A stretch of DNA of 64,000 bases from Lepiota brunneoincarnata (taxonomy: Eukaryota > Basidiomycota > Agaricomycetes > Agaricales > Agaricaceae): assembly GCA_023014365.1 (NCBI GenBank), contig JAEBUN010000031.1, positions 124,001 through 188,000 on the forward strand, in the 5' to 3' direction. Shown here in pieces: positions 33,209-43,298 of this stretch. Position 1 is the stretch's first letter. The number at the start of each line of letters is the position of its first letter. The position numbers were made by a program, and so were the translations under genes. Under the pieces are notes generated by a model. That model searched no databases, was not told the origin of the DNA, and saw only the letters and a list, made by a program, of their open reading frames with translations.

Positions 33209-33822
33209 ACGGTGCGCTCGCCCTCTAGAAAGGGAATGTCATCCCAGTCATGCTCTTCCACCTCGCAAAAGAGCCTGGCCAGGGAGCGGGCAACCTCCAC
33301 GCTGCCACCATCAGAAAGCTTGGCACGCTTGGCTCTCTCCAGCTACAGCGCCACCACGTTGAGTGCGTCCGCCACAATCCCAGCCTCACCCTCTGCATCC
33401 GCAGGATTGCGGGAAAGGGCAAGGAAGGTGGGGACAAAATCAGAGTCCTCCTGCTCCGTGAAGGCAGGGCCGGGAGACGGCTCAGCTCCAGGGTCAGTGG
33501 CCATCCTGGAGGAACCGGAGACCGATTCAAGGTCAAGCTCCTGCCTCAGAGGGGTGGAGGGCTCGGGCATGTGGGTGCACTTGGGACGGGGGGTCACCAG
33601 GGCATCATCTGGGTAAATGGTGGACTTGCGAGGCCTTTTGGGGGCCTCAGCAGCCAGAGCAGGGGCAGCAGCCTGCGAAGCAGAGCTGTAGTGGGGTTGG
33701 GAGGTGCCAGGGGGGGCAGCCTGAGTGCGGGTCGGAGCCATGGCGAGAGGGTCCGGCGACAAAGGATCTGCTGGCGGGGGAGCTCCCGCCCCCTGAGTGG
33801 AGCAAGTAGACCTAGGAGGCAT
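33209..33822 (-). pseudogene. LINE-A ORF1 N-terminus (copy A10)
   Basis: Starts MPPRSTCSTQGAGAPP and continues through DSDFVPTFLALSRNPADAEG. An in-frame stop is present near 33342, where a CAG codon has become TAG just after NVVAL. The later part (HDWDDIPFLEGERTV) continues to the S1 boundary. More diverged than A1, A2 and A9. Confidence 0.8.
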
Positions 33823-33946
33823 GCGCGTAGGACTTTAAGATCAGTGATCAGGACAATAAAGCTTGTTGCAGAGGACAATGTAGGGGAAGGCTGTGGCTGT
33901 GCAAGTGAGTTGTTGACGGTTGAAGTCCAAGAAGGGATGTTATTTC
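33209..33946 (-). mobile_element. LINE-A copy A10, 5' end
   Basis: 5' UTR and first ~205 codons of ORF1 on the minus strand. The 5' terminus at 33946 (gaagggatg) matches A1, A2 and A9. The downstream part was separated by insertion of S1. It abuts a copia pol fragment at 33947, which A10 had entered. Confidence 0.85.
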
Positions 33947-34193
33947 CTTCCCTTCGACACTCTATGTTGATAACAAGTCAGGAATACAGGTTGCAAAGAA
34001 TCCAGAACATCATGGACAAATGAAGCACCTAAACCTTCGACTTTACTGGCTCCGTGATGCAGTGGAGACAAGAATGATTGATCCAGTGCATGTACCAACC
34101 ACTGAGCAGTTGGCCGACATCCTTACCAAGCCTGTTCCTGTGTCAATTGTGGAGTCCACAGTACCTCTTTTAGGTCTGCAATGGTATGTCTGA
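33947..34193 (+). pseudogene. pol: Ty1/copia pol C-terminus (RNase H end)
   Basis: Encodes LYVDNKSGIQVAKNP, then MKHLNLRLYWLRD and ADILTKPVP, the usual last block of copia RNase H, ending at a TGA at 34191-34193. Everything upstream was displaced by A10. A purine tract (aaggggg) and an LTR follow. Confidence 0.85.
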
Positions 34194-34223
34194 TGCAGTA
34201 GGACTTGTCAGATCAAGGGGGTG

Positions 34224-34592
34224 TGTTAGGAGTGCCCTATGACATGCCAGGATGTGCTATGTGCACTCCTGTGGTGAGCAGTGTGCACTTATCTCATTGT
34301 GCTCTGAACAGTCCCACTTGTTTGTTGTTGTATTTGTGGACTTGTAGATAGGCCTGGACGCTTTTGGTAGCTAGTCATGTGATCTAGACATGGACTTGCA
34401 CCTGTGGATGCTTTTGGGACTTCCAGTCTCTCACAGCTGTCCACAGGTGAGTAGTTAGTTCTATCTCCACTCCAATCTCTCACAGCTGTCCACAGCTTGT
34501 TCCTTTTGTTTCTAGTCATTCCCTTCGCGTAATACACTCGTTCCTTCGCTGTTAGGACTCCTCACCAGTCCCCCAATGCTCCTGCTTCAACA
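34224..34592 (+). repeat. 3' LTR of the copia remnant
   Basis: About 369 bp, starting TGTTAGGAGTGCC after the purine tract and ending TTCAACA where LINE-B RT sequence begins. The TGTT...AACA ends are complementary. The start could be two bases earlier (TGTGTT). The element had inserted in LINE-B copy B1. Confidence 0.75.
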
Positions 34593-34640
34593 GGGGATGC
34601 TTGGCAATTCAACCCGGGGGCTGCTTCCTGACCAGAAGCG

Positions 34641-34655
34641 CCTCCTCTACTGGTC
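34641..34655. repeat. Target-site duplication of A11, left copy
   Basis: cctcctctactggtc; the right copy at 35377-35391 differs at one base (cctcctctaccggtc). Confidence 0.85.
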
Positions 34656-35376
34656 TTTTTTTTTTTTTTTTTTAATCTCCAATTTATAATGTGGGCCATG
34701 TAGGGAGGCTGCGTGCAGCTACCAACTATGGTACAACCCAAGCCGTAAGCTACAGGGTATCTGTACATACAATGTGTGACTGCGGACGCGGGCATGCGTT
34801 TCCCCATGCCCAGGACAAAGCTGCCCCGAACAAATGGAAGCGGGAAGACGGCTGCCGCCCAGAGCATGGCACAGGAACCAGACCGGGGCGAGGTCCCCCC
34901 CCTAATGGGGGTTAGGGGTCAATTCCCACGTAAATCCCTACATGCCATCCAAAGATGGTGGGGGAATAACCAATGCCCTGGCCCAGCCCTGACTGGGCTC
35001 CAGGCAGAGCTACTAGCCAATACCCCCCGGGGGGGGCCCGGCCCTCTCAGCGAATGCGAATGCAGTCGGGGACACCTTGAGGAAAGCAATGAGAGCCTTG
35101 ACCATAGCCGGGACCCCCACCATGGAGTGCCTAGGGCAGCTCCGGAACACATGCTCATGGGTCTTCTCCCAGAACCTGCAACGACAGGAATAGTCCTCCT
35201 GTGGGAAAAAACGCCTCCGATAGCTCCCTATCAGTGTGTGATTAAGAATAGCATGCGTCATCCGGGCCATCAAAGACACCGAGTGAGCATGTGGGATCCA
35301 GGCCCCACCGTGGAGATATGTGGGCTGCAGGAGACAGTCGTCATCCCTGGCGGGCTGGAGGAAACCATGCCCACAA
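34656..35376 (-). mobile_element. LINE-A copy A11, 5'-truncated
   Basis: 721-bp LINE-A tail: poly(A) at 34656-34673, 3' UTR, and the last ~105 codons of ORF2 with the C-terminal motif changed to CRCRFWEKTHEH. 15-bp near-perfect duplicates flank it in LINE-B B1. Confidence 0.9.
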
Positions 35377-36587
35377 CCTCCTCTACCGGTCCTGCGTGGT
35401 GCCTATAGCCATGTACGGATTCCAATTGTGGTATCATGAGGGTTTCCACAATAAGGAAATCCTCAAGATGTTTAACTCCATGCAGTGGTACGCCGCTAAC
35501 TGGATCATCAGTGCGTTCTGCACATCCCCCTCCGGGGGGGCAGAGGCCCTCGCAGGCCTTCTGCCCTTCCAGCTGCATCTCAAGAAGCTGGCCTCCCGAA
35601 TGATATTCCAGGTTGCCACACTTGCAGCAAATCACCTGCTTCAGCCCTTGCTGGGCCACAAGTTCAGGGGGAGCACTGCGGCACACCCTTGCTCTGTTTC
35701 GTCTCTCACCCCGGTGCTTCGGCCCAAGGTAAAGAGTGCTCTCATGGAGGTACAGAATGTGCTTCCACAGCTTACTGAACTGTTCAGCCCGTTCACAGAT
35801 GAGGATAGGCCAGGTCTCAGACTTTTGGACCGCTTTTCGGAGCGGATCAAATTTATGCTTTACACCATTGATCCGGAGGGGGATTCGAAGCAATGGCATC
35901 TTGACGGACTGCACGTCTCTATCTGGAGGGTGCAGGCTGACCTATCGTCTGCTTGCATAGCGGCTGGTGCCCACTGGCTGCCGTGCGAGAGACTGCAGGC
36001 TGTTTCGGCAGCTTATGTGTTTGCAGGCAGGCGCTTGGTCAAGCAGGCTAGGCAGGCTGTGGGGAGGGTTCTGCTCGCTGATGCGGAGCTCCACTCCATT
36101 CGACTGGGAGTAGGTATGGTCTTGGATTGTGCTGAAACTGATCATATCTTCATATACACCAGCTCTGTGGGCTCCACCCGCAGAGCTGTTGATCCCTCTG
36201 TGCATGCGGGCCAGGCTCATTCCCTGGAGGTGTGCCAATCTCTGGATTGCTGGCTATCTGCCAAGGCCCAGCGGACCATCACTTTCTGGCAGGTGCCCTC
36301 AGGCTCTGTTGCAGAGCTTCACTCCAATGCTATTGTGATGGCAAAGGAGCTCCGTGTATCATTGGGCACTCGTCCGGCAACTACCATCAACTCCCTCCAT
36401 GCTGAGGTCACGAGGGGGTGGATTGATGAGTAGGTGAATATGTTTCACTTGCCCTTGTATCGGGGTAGGAACTTCCTCCCCCTGTTGGACTCCTTCGGGA
36501 AGCCTCTTCAACCCTCATACCTCTCTGGAGGTACCTGGCTCCAGGAAATCAGTCCTTGGATGTCTGTTGCTGGCACAGCATGGGCAG

Positions 36588-36589
<2 letters not shown>
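35377..36589 (+). pseudogene. LINE-B ORF2: RT thumb and RNase H-like region (B1)
   Basis: Follows the 34593-34655 piece (GMLGNSTRGLLPDQKRLLY) and encodes SCVVPIAMYGFQLWYH, then an RNase H-like region. The catalytic Asp seen in LINE-A ATDAS is replaced (IAAGAHWL), and the one in FTDSMAS is replaced (IYTSSVGS), while the Glu of DAELHSI remains. Copy B2 has the same replacements, so the domain was probably inactive in the family before these copies. A TAG at 36431 stands where B2 has TGG. Confidence 0.82.
36576..36589. repeat. Target-site duplication of A12, left copy
   Basis: cagcatgggcagtc, exact copy at 38567-38580. Confidence 0.9.
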
Positions 36590-36623
<34 letters not shown>

Positions 36624-38566
36624 TCCAATTTATAACGCGGGCCATGTAGGGAGGCCGCGTGCAGCCACTAACTACAGTACAACCCGAGCCATAAGCTGCA
36701 GGGTATCTGTACATACAATGCATGACTGCGGATGCAGGCATGCGTTTCCCCATGCCCAGGACAAAGCTGCCCCGAATGAACGGAGGCAGGAGGACGGCTG
36801 CTGCCCAGCGCGCAGTGCGGGAACCAGACCAGAGTGAGGTCCCCCCCCAAATGGGGGTTAGGGGTCAATTCCCACGTAAATCCCTACACACCGCCCAAGG
36901 ACAGCGGGGGAATAACCAATGCCCCAGCCCAGCCCCAACCGGGCACCAGGCAGAGCTACTAGCCGATACCCCCCGGGGGGGGCCCGGCCCTCTCAGCGAG
37001 CGCAAACACGGTCGGGGACACCTCGAGGAAGGCAATGAGGGCCTCGACCATAGCCAGGACCCCCACCATGGAGTGCCCAGGGCAGCTGCGGAATACGTGC
37101 TCACAAGTCTCCTCCCGAAACCCACAGCGACAGGAATAATCCTCCTGTGGGAAAAAACGCCTGCAATAGCTCCCTATCGGCGTGTGGTTAAGAATAGCAC
37201 GCATCATCCGGGCCATCAAGGACACTGAGTGAGCATGCAGGATCCAGGCCCCACCATGGAGATACGTGGGCCACAGGGGGCAATCATTGTCCCCAGCGAG
37301 CTGGAGAAAACCATGCCCGCAATGGTCAGGATCCTGGAACAAATCAATCCAGCGGTCCTGACATGACCGTACTTCCTCCTTGCGGAGGTAGTCGAGCGAG
37401 GCCCGGGGACGCACCCCTACCCCAACGGGAGGCAACGACCGAGCAAAGTCATGCACCTGAGTGTGGAAAGGCCACCTTGCATGCGAAGGGACCTCCCAGA
37501 AGTGAACCGAGCGGGCCGGACCCCCGGCAAACCACTCGGCAAGAAGGCAGCAGACAGTCAAGGAGTGACCCTGGGTGGAATGCACCGACGGGTCCACCGC
37601 CTGCCTGGCCAAGGCCATCGAGTCGGTGAACAAAATGAGACTGGTGGCGCCCTTGACAGAAACTGCCTTGGACACTGCCAGCCAGATGGCGAAAAGCTTG
37701 GCCTTGGGAGCCGTGACCTTCCCCCCCAGAAGCCAGACCGCGTTGATGCAGCCCAGCCCCTGGAAAACTTGGGTGGCCGAAACCACCTGGTGGACCCGGC
37801 AGGGCGGCAGACTTGCGTCCGTCGCTGCCACCAGAACCTCCGGATCAGCCTGCGCCTGGGCCAGAACCCGGTCAAGAGCTGCGACATGGGCTGCAAGGGC
37901 ATCATCCACCCCCCGGTCGTACGAGTGGAAGTGGACCCTCCCCGGGTACACGTCCAAAAGACGGTGCCCTGGCCAAGCCTCCGGTGCAACAGCGTCGAAG
38001 GGCCCGGCGAGGGCAGCAAGATGCTGGTTAGCGTCAACGACAAGCCCCTTCACCTTGATCAACTTGCGGGGAGGGAGCCTGGCTATAGACCAGACGTGAG
38101 ACCAGAGATCACCGCTGTAGCCCCAACCAAGGAGGGCACGAACGGGATGATCCGGAGCAAGCATGGCATACCGCAACTCGGCATGGTCGCAAAGCTTCCG
38201 GAGGTGAAGATGAATGGGGATCAGGCCCACAATGGCCCCAACCCCCCCATTGGGTGATGTCCTAAAGGCGCCGGTGATCCAGAGTGCAGCCCAACACTGC
38301 ATCTGGCAAAGGTGGTCCAAGGCGCCCTTACACCTGGTGCCCCGGTAGTACCACAAGCGAAAGCTGTATGTGGCTATAGAAACCACACATGACCAATATA
38401 GAAGGTGCTTCTGGTCTGGCAGAAGCCCCCAGACAGAATTACCAAGCATCCCCATGGCCTTGACCGTGGAAATAGCCTTAGTAGAGTAGAAGCGAACATG
38501 CTCCTTAAACATAAGGGCACGGTCGAAATAGAAGCCCAAGTACCTCCAATAGGTCTTGGGCCGAAG
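36590..38566 (-). mobile_element. LINE-A copy A12, 5'-truncated
   Basis: 1977-bp minus-strand LINE-A: poly(A) at 36590-36618, 3' UTR, and ORF2 from the RT thumb to the stop. Exact 14-bp duplicates in LINE-B B1 flank it. Confidence 0.92.
36959..38566 (-). pseudogene. LINE-A ORF2 C-terminal half (copy A12)
   Basis: About 535 open codons from RPKTYWRYLGFYFDRA through RNase H (ATDAS, AKLFAI, FTDSMAL) to the CRCGFREETCEHVFRSC motif and stop. 5' truncation removed the endonuclease and RT palm. Many conservative changes relative to A9, mostly G-to-A or C-to-T, yet no stop codon. Confidence 0.85.
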
Positions 38567-38814
38567 CAGCATGGGCAGTCCATGCTATACTTGGTCATGC
38601 CCCCATAGGGGAGTACTGTGCTAGATTCCATCCCCAGGAGGATCACTCCTGTCCTTGTGGGCTGCAGCTTCAAACCCACACTCATATTCTCACCTCCTGT
38701 CCAGAGTACATGCGGCGTGGCGGTTTACCCTGCAACCTTGATACCCTTCTGGGCTTTCTGGAATGCAATCCCTCCGTGTTTGCATTCCTATCCCGGCCCC
38801 AAGGGGTGGGATAA
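38567..38814 (+). pseudogene. LINE-B ORF2 C-terminus (B1)
   Basis: Continues after A12 with the terminal Cys/His motif CPCGLQLQTHTHILTSC and ends FLSRPQGVG and stop at 38812-38814. The 3' UTR (38815-39164) repeats at 43881-44274 in B2 apart from a ~50-base segment present only in B2. Confidence 0.8.
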
Positions 38815-39197
38815 CTGGGGAGGGCCTTCAGGTTATTCCCCCCTTGCGGACTTTGGTCTTGAGGAGCCGACGGTTATTCGCCCCCTGCCCTCAGGCAGGG
38901 TATAGTGATTTATGGAGAATTGACTCCTAATGCCCCTAGGGACAGGGACCTGTTGGCCCTATCCACCCCTCATCTGTTATGTCCCAGTCTCCATCGGGAT
39001 AGTGAGCTCTTCACCCACGCACACTTCTTTACGGAGTGTAGCCTTTCAAGTTAGCAGGACTCTCTTCCCTACCTTTATTGGTAGTTATACCATGTATTAG
39101 TTGCCTTGTACATAGCTAGTGCACATGGACTGCATTCGAGCACTGTGTTATAAATTGTTGATTTAAAAAAAAAAAAAAAACAAAAAAAAACAAAAAG

Positions 39198-40061
39198 ATT
39201 TGGTGACTGGCAATTGCTGATCTGGGGTAAATCTGGGGGAGAGATTGTTGGAGCCCAAAGTGGCAGATCTCGATTGATCTCGATCGGACCAGATTGGCTG
39301 TGCCCAATAAGGGAGCGAAAGCACAGGGCACGGTAAGCAGGGGAATTCTAACAAAAACAAATCAAATGTCCTGATAAGGGGCCAGGTAACCTCCCACATG
39401 GGAACGCTTGGTCTGGGTGCTGCCGGCTTAAGCCAAGTAAGTACCGGTCGTTAGTCTATGGTAGTAGGTATCCAGTCAGGTGGCAAAGGGTGGGGCACTG
39501 GGGCTTTAGGGTTACCTACGGCTTCTCCCATAGGGGTTGCTGATTGGGGAGGTTTTCCACCTGGACCTTGGAGCTCTGGGTGAGTCCATATCTGGGCCAT
39601 GCCCTGGGGTTAGATCCCCCGCAGGTGTTCTGTCCAAAGTGGGCGGCGCAGGCTTAGGGTGCTGAAACAACTCCACGCCACTGGTCCATGGACCTCTGGG
39701 AGTGCAATGTGGTTGGCTGTGGGTGAGGCAGAGACCTGGGACAGGTGGGGATCCGCGCCGGTTGGCATCAGTGAACCACCTGCCTGGGAACGGGAAGCCC
39801 AGTAACCGGGGCTCTATACTAACTCCCTGGCAAAGCGTGAGCCGTAGCGGGCCGGGACAGTCTCCTGCGACCCAGCTCGAGTGCACTAAATCCTCTGTCG
39901 GTTCTCCTAACTGACTAAGCCAGGTTAGAGTCTAAGTTGATTCTGGGGTCCGGTGCATCCAGTGCTTGCCTCGCAAGAGCGCATAGCAATAGGGTCCTGC
40001 CTCATGAGAGGGCCCTATACCTCGTAAATTGTTGATTCAAAAAAAAAAAAAAAAAAAAAAA
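39198..40061 (+). mobile_element. SINE-like element S2, 5'-truncated
   Basis: Plus-strand copy lacking the tRNA-like head and ending AAATTGTTGATTC plus poly(A) (40039-40061). It sits directly between the poly(A) of LINE-B B1 and the start of LINE-B B2. No clear target duplicate because the left flank is A-rich. Confidence 0.82.
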
Positions 40062-41015
40062 GACCACATTATGTAGTCATACCTAAAAGACATTGTGGCA
40101 GATCAAATGTCCTGCCATGTGTTCATTGATCTTGCCAATGCCTGCCTGACGGCAGGGCATTGGCTGGATTATTTCAAGGAGTCTAACTCGGTGGTCATAC
40201 CTAAACTGGGGAAGCTCTCTTATTCTACGCCCAAGGCTTTTCAGCTGATCATGTTGTTGAACACATTGGGTAAGCTTATGGAGAAGATGATTTCCAACCA
40301 CCTCCAGTTTGACTGTGTCAAATGGGGGGTGTTTCATCCCAACCAGGTTAGCGGTATTCACCAGAAGTCCACTGAGGATGCCAGGTTGATCCTCACCCAT
40401 CTCGTTTGTGCAGGGTGGGCTTGGGGGCTGCGGACGAGCATTGTCGCTTTTGACATTGCTCAGTTCTTTCCTTCGCTGAATCATGACATGATTCTTGTGG
40501 TGCTCTTGCGGTCAGGGTTTGCACCAGAGTTGGTGCGATTCTTTGGCTCATACCTGGTTGGGAGGTCTACCACCTACTTGTAGAACTCCTTCCACTCTGA
40601 CCCTAGACAAGCTGATATGGGCATGGAGCAGGGCTTGGCTCTATCCCCGGTCTTGTTGGCCTTGTATCTAGTCCCCCTGGTGTATCTTTACTACCAGAGG
40701 ACCCCCGGCCTCGGTATCGACATGCTTTTGTATGTTGACGACGGGACCCTTATAGTTCAGACCAGAACCTGGGAGGATAACGTCACTGCCTTGTGGGTGG
40801 CCTATTGCTGTGTATATGGGCTCTTTGACTCCTTCGGCCTCACGCATGAACACACCAAGTCTAAGGTCTTTCACTTCTCTTGCAGCCCAAGGGATGCCAA
40901 TCCGCCCATTGATCTGGGCTTCCATCCATATATGGGAGATACCCCTCTGAGGCCTAAGCCGTTCTGGTGGTACTTGGGTTTCTATTTCGATCATGCTCTC
41001 ACTTTCCATAAGCAT

Positions 41016-41030
41016 ATACATTACTATTCT
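41016..41030. repeat. Target-site duplication of S3, left copy
   Basis: atacattactattct; the right copy at 42110-42124 differs at one base (g for a). Confidence 0.85.
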
Positions 41031-42109
41031 TGTTTTTTTTTTTTTTTTTGAAATCAACAATTTATGAGGTATAGGGCCCTCCCATGAGGCAGGACCCTAT
41101 TGCTATGCGCTCTTGCGAGACAAGCACTGGATGCACCGGACCCCAGAATCAACTTAGACTCTAACCTGGCTTAGTCAGTTAGGAGAACCGACAGAGGATT
41201 TAGTGCACTCGAGCTGGGTCGCAGGAGACTGTCCCGGCCCGCTACGGCTCACGCTTTGCCAGGGAGTTAGTATAGAGCCCCGGTTACTGGGCTTCCCGTT
41301 CCCAGGCAGGTGGTTCACTGATGCCAACCGGCGCGGATCCCCACCTGTCCCAGGTCTCTGCCTCACCCACAGCCAACCACATTGCACTCCCAGAGGTCCA
41401 TGGACCAGTGGCGTGGAGTTGTTTCAGCACCCTAAGCCTGCGCCGCCCACTTTGGACAGAACACCTGCGGGGGATCTAACCCCAGGGCATGCCCAGATGC
41501 GGACTCACCCAGAGCTCCAAGGTCCGGGCAGCGGACCTCCCCAATCAGCAGCCCCTATGGGAGAAGCCGTGGGTAACCCCAAAGCCCCAGTGCCCCACCC
41601 TTTGCCACCCGACTGGATACCTACTACCATGGACTAACGACTGGTACTTACTTGGCTTAAGCCGGCGGCACCCGGACCAAGCATTCCCATGTGGGGGGTT
41701 ACCTGGCCCCTTATTGGGACGTTCGATCTGTTTTTGTTAGAATTCCCCTGCTTACCACGCCCTGTGCTTTTGCTCCCTTATTGGGCACAGCGGATCTAGT
41801 CCGATCGAGATCAATCCAGATCCGCCACTTTGGGCTCCAACAATCTCTCCCCCAGATTTACCCCAGATCGGTGATTGCCAGTTGCCAAATTGAGAACTGA
41901 GATCAAGGAGACCATTGAATTTCCTCGGAGATAGTTTACCCACCTGAAGAACCGAGCACACGGTAGTATCCGATGACAACCGCGTGACCTCTCTCCACTT
42001 CACAGGTATGGAGGATCAGAGGGAATTGAACCCCCAACCTTTCTGGCAGCCGTGCACAGCCACCTCTCCCCATCTTTAGTGATCGAAACCACTGGGCTAG
42101 AGGGGCCCC
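41031..42109 (-). mobile_element. SINE-like element S3, full length (~1.08 kb)
   Basis: Minus strand. The 5' head is at the right end: GGGGCCCCTCTAGCCCAGTGG with a Pol III A box (42089-42099) and a B box GGTTCAATTCC (42022-42032), 57 bases apart. The body has no convincing coding capacity. The 3' end reads CATAAATTGTTGATTTC and poly(A) (41033-41049). Near-perfect 15-bp duplicates flank it. The tail matches that of LINE-B, so LINE-B machinery probably moved it. Very long for a SINE. Confidence 0.85.
42022..42099 (-). promoter_or_regulatory. Pol III A/B boxes in the S3 head
   Basis: A box TAGCCCAGTGG (42089-42099) and B box GGTTCAATTCC (42022-42032) in tRNA-like order on the minus strand. A TTCAATT loop has a five-base stem next to it. 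The expected acceptor stem does not pair, so this is tRNA-derived sequence rather than a tRNA gene. Confidence 0.6.
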
Positions 42110-43069
42110 ATACGTTACTATTCTACCAAGGTGTTCTCCACAGTTGGTGCGATAGGGATGCTTGGTAATTCAACCTGGGGGTTGCTTCCTGACCAGAAGT
42201 GCCTCCTTTACCAGTCATGCGTGGTTCCTATAGCCATGTATGGACTCCGCATGTGGTATCATGAGGGTTTCCATAATAAAGGAATCCTCAAGATGTTCAA
42301 CTCCATGCAGCAGTAAGCCACTAATTGGATCATCAGTGCATTCTGCATGTCCCCCTCTGGGGGGACAGAGGCCCTTGTGGGCCTCCTGCCCTTCCGGCTG
42401 CATCTCAAGAAGCTGGCCTCCCAAACAATATTCTGGGTTGCCACACTTGCGGCGAATCATCCACTTCAGCCCTTGCTGGGCCATGAGTTCAGGGGGAGTA
42501 CCCCAGCACACTCTTGCTCTATCGCATCTCTCACCCTGGCGCTTCAGCCCAAGGTGAAGAGTGCTCTCATGGAATTACAAGATGTGCTTCCGCAGCTTAC
42601 TGAGCTGTTCAACCCGTTCGCGGACGAGAACAGGCCAGGTCTCTGACTTTTGGACTGCTTTTCGGAGCGGATCAAATTCATGCTCTACACCGTTGATCTG
42701 GAGGGGGATTTGAAGCAACAGCATCTTGATGAGCTGCATGCCTCCATTTGGAGGGTGCAGGCCGACCTGTCATCTGCTTGCATAGTGGCTGGTGCCCACT
42801 GGCTGCTATGTGGGAGACTGCAGGCCGTCTCGGCAGCTTGCATGTTTGCAGGTAGGCACTTGGTCAGACGGGCCAGGCAGGCTGCAGGGAGGGTTCTGCT
42901 TGCTGATGCGGAGCTCCACTCCATTCGGCTGGGAGTAGGCATAGTCTTAGATTGTGCTGAAACTGACCACATCTTTATCTACACCAGCTCTGTGGGCTCT
43001 GCCCGCAGAGCTGTTGATCCCTCTGTATATGCCGGCCAGGCTCATTCCCTGGAAATGTGCCAGTCTCTG

Positions 43070-43298
43070 CACTGTGAACCCCTACCAGTCGTAATTTACA
43101 TCGAAAAATGTGGGGGCTGTGTTGTAATTCACATCGAATTATTAAAGAATTACAACCTTTATTCAGAAAAACAGCATTATCTGGTGTAATTATCAAAATG
43201 TTATTATTACGTACTTTCCTAAAAATGGCACTATCTGGTGTAATTCTCACTTCTTGACTGTTTCTGATGTAAATTACAACCTGTAGGGGTTCACAGTG
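43070..43298. mobile_element. 229-bp MITE with CACTG termini (CACTA-like)
   Basis: Ends are inverted repeats: CACTGTGAACCCCTAC at the left and its complement at the right, continuing with small changes through TGTAATTTACATC, about 30 bases in all. The 3-bp target ctg is duplicated (43067-43069 and 43299-43301). The uninterrupted site (tctctggattgctgg) is present in LINE-B B1 at 36239-36253, confirming insertion. CACTG ends with a 3-bp duplicate fit the CACTA/EnSpm superfamily. AT-rich inside, no coding capacity; it contains a repeated ATCTGGTGTAATT. Confidence 0.9.

Larger units (their letters stand above)
34593..39196 (+). mobile_element. LINE-B copy B1 (interrupted by A11 and A12)
   Basis: An older LINE family related to LINE-A in ORF2. 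Pieces are 34593-34655, 35377-36589 and 38567-39196, ending TTATAAATTGTTGATTT and a poly(A) broken by single c residues (39165-39196). Two LINE-A insertions with near-perfect or perfect 14-15 bp duplicates split it. The 5' part was separated by the copia element. Confidence 0.87.

Noticed and set aside
33947..34023. ORF running from the LINE-A mirror strand into the copia fragment (33250-34023)
   Set aside because: It reads the copia end in the wrong frame; the real copia frame gives LYVDNKSG and ADILTKPVP.
41203..41637. 144-codon ORF in the SINE-like element, present in S1 and S3
   Set aside because: It is antisense to the element, Pro-rich without motifs, and disrupted in S2; copy similarity alone explains it.
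42022..42099. A genuine tRNA gene in S3
   Set aside because: A and B boxes and a T-arm are present, but the seven bases expected for the acceptor stem do not pair and the copies end in a poly(A) retroelement body.
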